Assembly: GCA_021613375.1 (NCBI GenBank)
Contig: CM038716.1
Span: 4,859,684 to 4,923,683, forward strand
Source: Megaleporinus macrocephalus
Taxonomy: Eukaryota; Chordata; Actinopteri; Characiformes; Anostomidae
DNA: 64,000 nt
Reading direction: 5' to 3'
In this document: positions 25,901 to 37,459 of the stretch, in pieces
Layout of the letters: every line of letters starts with the position of its first letter
Position numbering within the stretch: position 1 is the first letter of the stretch
Position numbers and translations under genes: made by a program
The notes under the pieces: generated by a model
The model's input: only the letters and a program-made list of their open reading frames with translations
Databases searched by the model: none
What the model was told of the DNA's origin: nothing

Positions 25901-28900
25901 ACACCAGCTCTACAGCCAAGAAAGCCCAGCAGCGTCTCTACTTCCTCCGGAAGCTGAGAAAGGCCCGTCTCCCTCCAACCATCCTCACCCTCTTCTATAG
26001 GGGAACCATAGAGAGCATCCTAAGCAGCTGCATCACTGCCTGGTTTGGGACCTGCACAGCCTCTGACTGCAAGTCCCTCCAACGCATTGTGCGGACAGCT
26101 GAGAGGATCATCGGAGTCTCTCTCCCCTCCGTCTTGGACATTTACACCACCCGCTGCATCCGCAAAGCAACCAGCATTGTGTATGACCCCACCCACCCTT
26201 CACACAGACTGTTCTCCCTCCTGCCATCAGGAAGAAGGTACCGCAGCATCCGGTCCAGCACGACCAGACTCTGCAACAGCTTCTTCCCCCAAGCCATCAG
26301 ACTTCTCAACACAACCCAACGTCTGAACTGATATCTTCTGGTACATGTACACTCTCTCTCTCTCTCCAACCATTTACCCCAGATATAAAAAGGGAAGCAT
26401 TTTTGCACAAAGCATTGCACTGATAACTTTACTACCTCACTGGACTCTATTTATTACACATTGCACAATTTGCACACTACCGGCAATTATTTATTATTCT
26501 CTGTCTGTACTGTGTTGTGTTGTCTGTCCGCACTTGTTTGTTCATGTTGCACTTGTCTTGTATGCACTGTCTATGTTGCACCATGGTCCTTGAGGAACGT
26601 TGTTTCGTTTCACTGTGTAGTATGTATGTAGTTGAAATAACAATAAAACCCACTTGACTTGACTTGACTTGACCACGTTGATTATTAAATCAATTATAAT
26701 GTACAGAACACAAATCTGCTTGGAAAATGTTTATCTAATCTTCATTATCACCATGGTTAATTAGCAAATTAGCACTTAGTGGTGTGATAAGTTAGTAGCC
26801 AGCGATTAGCTTGATAAGGCTTTATAAGTGTTTAATAATGTACACTTCAAATATGCAGAGGTTTGTGATGTATAACAATGGAAACTGGTTATTTCACACT
26901 AGTCATTGTTTAATCATGCTGTAGTATGCAGCAGGTACTCTACCAACTACTGGACTTTAAAGTCTTTGTAAGGGAATAATAATGTCCCCTTATACTGAAG
27001 TGTCACCAGAAGTCCTTGCAAGTGAATGATAAAGATGTTGTTGGATACTAACTTCCCTTTACATATATTACTTCGTTTCTATAGGTTTCTCCATTTGCCA
27101 AATATGGATATTTGTGCTGTGCTTTATTGTGCTACAGCTTTCAGTGGCACTTTGTGTTCCCATTTTCATCTTTTTAAAAAGGAAAGGTATGTCATTCCAC
27201 ATCGTCTATATAATACAATCATGCTGTATTCATGCTTATGTATTTAACCTCTTCGCCTTCTTTTCAGTTGCTAGTGGAAATGTGATGCATGCTTCTCTGA
27301 TCCTCGGTCCAAACGTTTGTATGTGTATTGCTTTCATCTTATGGTCAATAGAAGGTAAATTTGTTTTCTTCTAACAGCTATGCAAATGTAGTTCCAGTAA
27401 ATATCAAGAACTTCCTTCAATTTTTCCCTACAGGGTCCCTAATGGAGACTGTGACTTGTACAACGGTCATTATCTTACGGCCCCTCATGCTGTTGAAAAT
27501 ATTTCCCTATCTCGACCGATTTCCAAGTAAGTCTTTGCAGACAGTCTTCAACACTTGGTCTTAGGTTGCTTAGAGATAATGAGCAACAAAAGTCATTTCT
27601 TCGGACAGCACTTAACATTGGACATTGTACGTCTTACTGTAGCAATCAAAGTTCTGACAAACTCTATGCTACTGTCAAAGAGAGCCAGTAAGATAAGCTC
27701 TGAATCAGATGTACATGCAAGTGCATTGTACCTTGATGTGGGTGCAGTACTTACAGTGCGTATCTGCTAACTATGTCATAATGAAGCACATGAGTTTGAA
27801 AGGCCATCAGGTTTTTAATGGACCCATCAACAAGCTGCAAAAAGTTCTGTAGTTCAGTTTTCCCCACCAAAACATTCTACAACTAAATCGAATTTTCAGG
27901 TCATTGTCCCAGTGATGGAAGTGATGGCCCTAACATCAGCAAACTGCCAACTATATCCCCATAAATTGTATTGTCCATACCAGTGATGCATACTTTTTTG
28001 GTCCTCTGTCCAAATGTCTGTATGTGTGTTGCTTTTATCTTACCGTCAATGGAAGGTAAATTCTTTTTCCTTTGTTTCCAACAGCTATGCAAATGTAGCT
28101 CTAGATTATCCCTATGACTTCCCTACAGGGTCTCTGAAACAAAAGGCAGCAGCTCCAAGCTTAGAGTTAAAAAATGCCAGATGGGGTTTTTGATGTCAGA
28201 CGGGTGGCATATTGTTTTAACACAACTAATTGAGCTGGTTTTGAGGGCTTTGGTGTGCCTTTGTCAATTCATTGCTGAGATCTACCTACACTGTTAGAAA
28301 AAGAGTGCTGTGCAGGTACATTTTTGATCATTAAGGTATAAACAGTGTACATAAATATACATACTGATGTAGCTTTTCCTGACCAGATGTTTAAAACAGA
28401 ACGACAAAATAGAAAGGCTGGATACAAGACATGGTGTACAGAGTCAGTATAACTTTAAAAATATAAATTCATGGATTTTGATACAGTTGTCTAGCCTACC
28501 TAAGGGTACCTAGTGACAAGAGGAATGCCGCCCCAGTTTTGTACCACTTTATTTCTGTGAGTGTATAACAGCACATAAATTATGTAAATAAATAAATAAA
28601 TATTTGTTCCCATATTGTATTTCTTGGTATCCATGGAAAAACTAGGGCTCTCCCAACTCCAAGAATCACAAAGAACGAACACTGAATTCAGATGTGCATT
28701 GTTCCTTGTAGAAACTGTAAAATAGTTCCACAATGATCTATCATCTGCTGCTTCGTTATCTGTTTCAATGTGTCTGCACCCACCAGCATTGTTCATTTTT
28801 GTTAATGTCAGTTAATGTTTGTACTTTGTATACTGGTGCATCTGTCTAGCTGCTATTACTACTTCTGTCCACTCCATTGTAACAATCACTGCATGTTCAG

Positions 28901-31900
28901 GCAAGTGAATAAACAGCATATAAATAATGACATAAAGCCAAGCAAGGCTAACTTAAACTTCTCAGGTCTACAATGTTATATGTGACATCGAAGGAACACA
29001 GTCAGGAACACAGTCTCTTCTTTGTCTACAAGTCTAGAACGCAGCCTCTGGTTTGTCAACTAATCAGAAACAAAGTCTCTGACTGGTCTACAAGCCAGGA
29101 ACACAGCCTCTGATTTGTCAACTAATTAGAAACACAACCTCTGACTGGTCTACAAGTCAGGAACACAGCCTCTGATTTGTCAACTAATCAGAAACACAGC
29201 CTCTGACTGGTCTACAAGTCTGGAACACAGCCTCTGACTTGTCAACTAATCAGAAACACAGCCTCTGACTGGTCTACAAGTCAGGAACACAGCCTCTGAT
29301 TAGCCGACAAGTCAGGAACAAGCCAACAAGTCAACAAGTCAGTCTCTGACTGCCAGGAAAGTCAGGAAAACAGCCTATGATTGTTTAAAAGTTAGTAATG
29401 CAGCCTCTGATTGGACTGCAAGTCACGAATTCAGCCTCTGATTGGTTACAAGTCAGGAACACAGTCCCTAATTTTCTGCAAATCAGAAACACAGTCCCTG
29501 ATTATCTAGGAACACAGCATTTGGTTGGTCTCCAAGTCAGGAGTACAGTCTCTATTTTGTCTACAAGTCAAAACCACAACCTTTGATTAGTCAATAAATC
29601 ATAACCACAACCTCTGATTGGTCGATAATTCAGAAACACAGCCTCTGATTGATCTACAAGTTAGGAACACAGCCTCTATTTGTTACACAAATCAGGAATC
29701 ATTCGACTCTGATTGGTCGAATGACTCAAGCCAAGGTGTCAATGGACAGTCACGCTAACAACAATAACTCTTTTCAACATTGAGAAATTGCTAAATTATT
29801 ATAAAGGACATTCATTGTTGGATTTGTCATCATGGATTTATTTGTTTTTGATTTCACCAGAACACAGTGTAGTTCATGGCAGGATGACAAGCTTTTGAAT
29901 GGATTTATTTTATGATTAGACTGAAGCCCTCACTAGAATGACACAACCCTACCCTTCTGGAAAACAAGCAATTTTGTAGCGAGCATTCTTAAGATTTGTT
30001 CTTTTATGTTTGATGTCACATGCAACTTTGTTGATCCATAAGGGTTAAAGTCATTGCTGCAGCTGGTTCCTTTAACTTAGTTTAGTTAATTTAAAGAACA
30101 GCTCTATTAAATGTATGCTACATGTATTGTTTTTATTTTGTGGGGGGGGCAGTTATTACACCCCACAGATGTTGATGTAGATGTACGCCTGGGTCTGCTG
30201 CAATGCAGAACATGTACCAGAACCTTGTTATAATGTGTTATAGTACATAAGACAATTCATGTTTTTAATGTCCTCATGAATGAATATTTTTATGCTTTAT
30301 GAAACCCATCATTATAAACTTGCACACTCTTGCATTATAAACTGCAAGCCAAGTAAATGCAGCTTCTTATAAGCAATTATACAAGCTTATGACAGGTAAT
30401 GCAATGTATTTTACACTGCTCAAAAAAATAAAGGGAACAATTAAACAACACAATATAACTCCAAGTAAATCAAACTTCTGTGAAATCAAACTGTCCACTT
30501 AGGAAGCAACACTGACAATCAATTTCACACGCTGTTGTGCAAATGGAATAGAGAACAGGTGGAAATTATTAGCAATTAGCAAGACACACTCAATAAAGGA
30601 GTGGTTCTGCAGGTGGGGACCACAGACCACTTCTCAGTACCTATGCTTTCTGGCTGATGTTTTGGTCACTTTTGAATGTTGGTGGTGCTTTCACACTCGT
30701 GGTAGCAAGAGACAGACTCTATGATCCACACAAGTGGCTCAGGTAGTGCAGCTCATCCAGGATAGCACATCAATGCGAGCTGTGGCAAGGAGGTTTGCTG
30801 TGTCTGTCAGTGTAGTGTCAGAGGCCTGCTGTCAGAGGCTGGAGGCGCTACCAGGAGACAGGCCAGTACACCAGGAGACGTGGAGTAGGCCGTAGGAGGG
30901 CAACAACCCAGCAGAAGGACCGCTACCTCTGCCTTTGTGCAAGGAGGAACGGGAGGAGCACTGCCAGAGCCCTGCAAAATGCCCTCCAGCAGGCCCCAAG
31001 TGTGTCTGCAGAAACGGTTAAAAACCGACTCCATGAGGATGGTATAAGGGCCCGATGTTCACAAATGTCGGTTGTGCTTACAGCCCAACACCGTGCAGGA
31101 CGCTTGGCATTTGCCAGAGAAAACCAGGATTGGCAAATTCGCCACTGGCGCCCTGTGCTCTTCACCGATGAAAGCAGGTTCACACTGAGCACATGTGACA
31201 GAGTCTGGAGACGCCATGGAGAGCGATCTGCTGCCTGCAACATCATTCAGCATGACCGGTTTGGCAGTGGGTCAGTAATGGTGTGGGGTGGCATTTCTTT
31301 GGAGGGCTGCACAGCCCTCCATGCGCTTGCCAGAGGTAGCCTGACTGCCATTAGGTACCGAGATGAGATCCTCAGATCCCTTGTGAGACCATATGCTGGT
31401 GCGGTTGTGCCCTGGGTTCCTCCTAATGCAGGACAATGCTAGACCTCATGTGGCTGGAGTGTGTCAGCAGTTCCTGCAATATGAAGGTATTGAAGCTATG
31501 GACTGGCCCACCGGTTCCCCAGACCTGAATCCGTTTGAGCACATCTGGGACATCATGTCTCGCTCCATCCACCAACAGACTGTCTAGAAGTTGGCGGATG
31601 CTTTAGTCCAGGTCTGGGAGGAGGTCTCTCAGGAGACCATCCGCCACCTCATTAGGACCATGCCCAGGCATTGTAGGGAGGTCATACAGGCACGTGGAGG
31701 CCACACACAATACTGAGCCTCATTTTGACTTGTTTTAAGAACATTACATCAAAGTTGGATCAGCCTGTAGTGTGTTTTTCCACTAATTTTGTGTTTGACT
31801 CCAAATCCAGGCCTCCATTGGTTAATACATGTGATTTCCATTGATGATTTCTGTGTGATTTTGTTGTCAGCACATTCAACTTTATACAGAACAAAGTATT

Positions 31901-34686
31901 CAATTAGAATATTTCATTCATTCAGATCTAGGATGTGTCTGAGCAGTGTATATGCCATGTAACAACTTATAAGTGCATTTATAGTGAACTGTGGATACAG
32001 GATTTAAAGGAAGTGTTATCCCACTTCTGTTTTTTGTTCTTGTTGTCTCATTTAGTGTTTTCACAAAACATTGGCAAAGTGCAAACAGAGAGTGAACATA
32101 TTTTGACAGTGCTGGTGGTATTAGAAGCGATGTGTTTCATTGGGGCTGCAGTATTAGGTGAGAAAAAATCAGTTTTTTTGTCTTATTTTATTGTAGCTGG
32201 AAAATGATGTCCTTACGTTTAACTAGTCAGTCAGATTAATAATACATTTCATTGTCCTTCAGCTGTTTGTGCTCTCCGGATGCATTCGACTGTGGTTCTA
32301 CAAATATGCAACGGTGCTGTACTGTAATCGCTTAAAGTACAGAAGATTTTCAACGTACGTATAGTTGGTTTGTGTGCAAATAATTGGATGTAAATAGTTT
32401 AAAAAGATGTATTTTTTAAGAAATGTAGGCTAATGTTTCTTAATACAAGAGATCTTTTCTCTAAGAAATCCATGCATATGTCTCTGGACATTGCAGAGAG
32501 CTTCTGGATACCTTCAGTACTGAGTCCTCTTATAATAGGAATTATGATGGCCCTCACTCTGCAAAGGCACTACTTTCAAAGAAAACCTTTTAGATGTAAG
32601 TATGATAACTGGTCCATTATCTATGTAACTCCTTAAACTCCAGTCTTATGGTATTATTACATATATTATTACAATGTATATTATTCCGTAACTATAGAGA
32701 TTGCAGTGCTGCCTGAGGTATTTTTTTTTATATCAGATTTTTGTTTAATTTCTTAGGTCCCCACATTGTTCTATCATCTGTTATTCTGACTATATTAAGC
32801 CTGGCTGAGCTTAGTTTTTATATTCTCATTGGCATCACCCTCAGCAATTTCACTACACGTAAGTATTTCAACATATTTCATTGCAAGATAAAGCAGCCTC
32901 AGAGAGTATGTACCCAATAACATGCATGATGGCTTTAAACATCTATGGTTTCAGTGTTATGTTCAGTGAAAGCAGGGTTCATTTTTTAAAGCTTATGCAA
33001 AATTCTCAAAGACTTTGTTTAGATCTCGTAGATCTGAACAAAGTCTTTGAGAGAGAATATTATAATATTGTTGTAAAATCTAGTAATGAGATACATAAAT
33101 TCCCCCCCTTAGTATCACTGTAAAAAAAATTAAAGCCAAAGTCAAATTAAAATGATAAATGATTACACTGCTTTATATATGCAAACAAAATCATTTGGAC
33201 AATCTGATGTGAAATCAAGTACAAACCACTCTGAATTGTTCTAGAGACAGTCATTCTAGAGAAACATACCAATTCAGATTTTCTGATTTTCTTATATCAC
33301 TGTTGTGTGATATAAGATTTGCTAGAATTCCACCTTTAAATACACACATTTGTTGTGTATGATTGTGCTGCATTTAACATGTTTTGATGATGTTATTTTC
33401 AGCGTGGATTCTTCCAGTCGAGGCTGTAATACATGTCATTGCATGGCTATCGGTGGTATTTCTGTTGTGTTGTCATAAAAACCATAACCAAAGATGTTGC
33501 TTCCTACAGAGAGGAATAGGATGTGAGTATGACGCATCCATAGTTTTGTGAGGGTTTTTGCGCAATACACAACACTGGCGCACTTATTTATTTTGCTTGT
33601 CTTTGGTTCATTCTTATTTCAAGAGAATTACTTCATTCTACTATTCATGCAATTTCATTTGTATGTAGGCTGATGGTTCAGCTGGTTGACCACTATGACC
33701 GACCTGGCAAAGCTCATCTGATGTTTCTGTCTAGTCTAGCTGGATGTCATGTTGTTAACCACCTAGATTGGCTTAGACCTAGTGGCTGGATAAGGTAGTA
33801 AACTAGTTTACTGCTAGTTTATTCATATGTATGCAAGTTACATTGGTGAATAACAATAAAAACACTTGACTTGTCATGAAATCAATGAATTATTTATTGC
33901 TTCAGGCAACCTTTGAATTGGATGGATGTTTTACACTTTTCTTGAATTTAATACGGTTAATTTCCTTAATAATTCCTGATTATTATTAAAAATACAGATG
34001 GCCATTCATGGTTCAGTCTTTTTTTGCTTATTGTATTTTAGAGGCCTAGTGTTTTTTTATTAATGCTTAAATGTATTGTTCTTTCCAGATCTATGTTGCA
34101 CTGTGTTTGTTGCAGTTCTAATCATTGCATTTGGTGCAGTGTGCATGTACTATGTAAACACTCACATGGAAAATAACAAAGGTAAAAAAATCACCTCAGT
34201 ACAGTGTCTTTATGATCTTCTTTTTAACTCTATAATACATTTAATAATAATAATACATTTTATTTATATAGCGCTTTTCAAGAAACTCTACCCAATATCC
34301 TCCTGAAATCTACCAATCTACCAATCTTTGTCAGTAATTTTGAAACACAACAAAATTATGCCACTACTGTTACTTCACATGTGTATAGTAATGTACTTAC
34401 AATCTTTGCACATCTATTTATTTTGTAATAAATATCCCAGTTCTGTAATATATCTACTGATACCCATTTTTTTTCTCTTACACATTACCTAATTTATTAC
34501 TGCACTATCTTTTTTACCTTTAGTCAGGTTGTATAGTTTTGTTTTCATATGCTCTTGTATATATTCTTTTTGACTATTGGAATTCTTTATTCTTCTTTAT
34601 ACTTCTTTGTACTGGGTTTTGTACTTTGTTTTGTTCTGTGAAACTGCTACTGGTTGCTAAATTTCCTTCGGGATCAATAAAGTATA

Positions 34687-34753
<67 letters not shown>

Positions 34754-37391
34754 ATGTACTTAATTTGTATATGGGTTAGTGTAAGTTTTTGTTTCAAACC
34801 CTGGGCAAAGCCTTTTCAAGGGCTTCTGCATTTTTAAGCTGTCTATGGTCAAATTAAAGAGATACATTTTTCAATTAAGATGACATTTTTTGATGGTGAC
34901 AGATTGTGGTGGATACATGGCTTTGTCTGCATTGCTCCACGTCTTAGCAACAACATCTCTCTTCAAACATCCAAAACATTTGCCTGGTTAGTGTAATCTT
35001 ATTTTTACACTATAATGAGGAACTTTTGTGATTAACATAACAAATAAATCAATTCATAATAAAATTTCTTCTGAATTACAGAACTTCCTCACATTCTGAT
35101 TTACATGTTTGGGGATGTAGGCCTAAATGTTGTAAATTCCATCACACTCATCACAGAACTGAGCCTGAAAGCAGGTAATCTCCATACTGTTTAAGCCAAG
35201 TTATTTTTTTTAAGGAGATATTTCTCCAGAAATTAGCTATACTTTTACAAATTGAATTGAATGTGCCTGGGGCTACTTGGAACAGGAGAAGCAGAATAAG
35301 AAACCAACATTTAACACTGAACTTTGGAGGTATGGATGCAGATTTCCTTAAAAAATAAAAGTGAGTCCCCTGAAAGGAATGGAAGACGGGACACACTGAT
35401 TACTGAAAATACTATGCTTTTTTACAGCACAAAATGAAGAACTCATACTTATAATATCTGTTTTGACTGAAAGTGAAATAAATGAAGGATGGGCTCTGAT
35501 TCTTGCTTGGTTTTATTTTACTTTTGTTAATATCTAGGAAAAGGAGCACCAACTATAGAAGACTTGCGTGTGATTGTCTTACCATTTGAAATGGCCTTTG
35601 TCTCTGCTTGGCTTGCTTTGCAAATCTATAATTTCTGTATCTTCTGTACCTTCAGCAGCATGTCTAACATGTTCCAGGACGATACATTACCTGACCACAA
35701 TTATAGATACACCACCTTTTTATCAACTCCACTGACCATATAGGAGCACTTTGTAGTTCTACACATATAGACTGTAGTCCATCTTTTTCTCTGTATATCT
35801 TTAGTTGTTTCAACAGGACCACCACAGAGCAGGTATTAGGTGGGTGGTGGATCATTCTCAGCACTGCGGTGACACTGAAATGGTGGTGGTGTGTTAGTGT
35901 GTGTTGTGCTGGTATGAGTTGGCTGGATGTTGCTGGTTTGTAGACTATTCTCAGTCCAGCAGTGACACACTGAGATGTTTAAAACCCCAGTCACATTGCC
36001 GTGTCTGATTCACTACCAACACAAAGGGGCTACAGAAGGCCTACAGTCTATAATTGTACATCTATAGAGTGGAGCAATAAGATAGGAGGCTAGTGAGCAG
36101 AACCATTTGGTTTGATTCAGAGCTACAAAAATGTATTTGCAGAAGTGGGGAGTAACTAGTTATATTTACTAAAGCACATGTACTTGTATAATATATAATA
36201 ATAATGATAATTATAATTTGTATATGAGTAAAGGAATCTACATTTACATTTCAGCCATTGATATTCAGTTACAAATTCTTCCTTGTGTTCTTCATTGTAA
36301 TTCTGTTTTGTTGTTTGGGAAGGGAACATTTTATTGTAGACTAAAAATATAAAAAGATCAGCCATACACTTCAGTTCCTATACTGATAGATATTGTATTT
36401 ACTAAGAAGCTCCATTGCAGTTCTATATGTAACTCAGTGGTAAGGAAGTTCCTGATTTTATACTTTTACTCAAGTTGCTATATATGAAAGTACTTTTACT
36501 TCTACTTGTATCAGTATTAACATTAAGTATTAATGTTTTTATCTGAGTATTAAATTATATGAACTAATATGCTCTATTTGTAGGGCATCAGACTGTGAGT
36601 AGTGCTATTATCTAACTTTGCCTTTCTTGTATGATACAGGGAAAGAAACTAGACACAGGTAAGCTTGTTTAAAAAGCTCAGTATTTGTTTTTAGTGATTT
36701 TTGTCTGTCACCACAGTCATCTACTGATTAAAAAAAGCTTGAGGCAGCACAATAAGAAAAAAAACATAGAAGTAGTAGTTCTTTTATGATTCGAAATGAT
36801 GACAAGTCTGCACAAGTCTACATTTTCCCATTATTGTGGAATGCCAGGCTCCCCCCACTGCTTACTCTAGATTAGATTACTGCAATTCTCTTTTCTATGG
36901 TTTATCATCTTCATTACATCAAAAATGATGCCAAAGTCTCAGTACCCACTAACAAATCTGCTCATATCATCCCCGTTCTTAATCTGCTTCACTGGCTACC
37001 AGTCACTGAACCCATCCAATATAAAATCCTGCTGTTGACCTTTAAAACTTTGCATGGCCTTCACCCACTTATCTGTCTGCTCTTCTACATCCTTATGCCT
37101 TATCCTTTGTTTCTGCTCTTCTGATTGTTTAGGCTTTCCAGGTCTTTTATTGTTGCTGCCCCGACTCTTTGGAACTCTCTTAACTTCTTCTATTCACTCA
37201 TCTCCCTCTCTTACTATCTTCAAATCTCAGCTAAAACATTTTCTCGAAACACTTTCATTCTCTTTCATTATTTATTTATTTATTATATTGTTTATTAAAT
37301 TGTAAAGCTACCTTGGCTATGTGAAAGTTGCTAGGAAGTGTAATAAGTGTAACTTCTTCTTATTATTATTATTCTTATTGTTCTTCTTCTT

Positions 37392-37459
<68 letters not shown>

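Noticed and set aside
28985..29715. CRISPR-like repeat-spacer pattern
   Set aside because: The apparent spacers are variants of the same 31-bp unit; this is a minisatellite.
31002..31442. 146-residue transposase frame as an intact gene
   Set aside because: It covers only the middle of a Tc1 transposase. The HTH part and the last two catalytic blocks are cut off by stops and a frame change.
36897..37124. Host gene encoding a hydrophobic protein
   Set aside because: The sequence order (HWLPV, then [12 protein letters not shown]) is that of a LINE ORF2 C-terminus.
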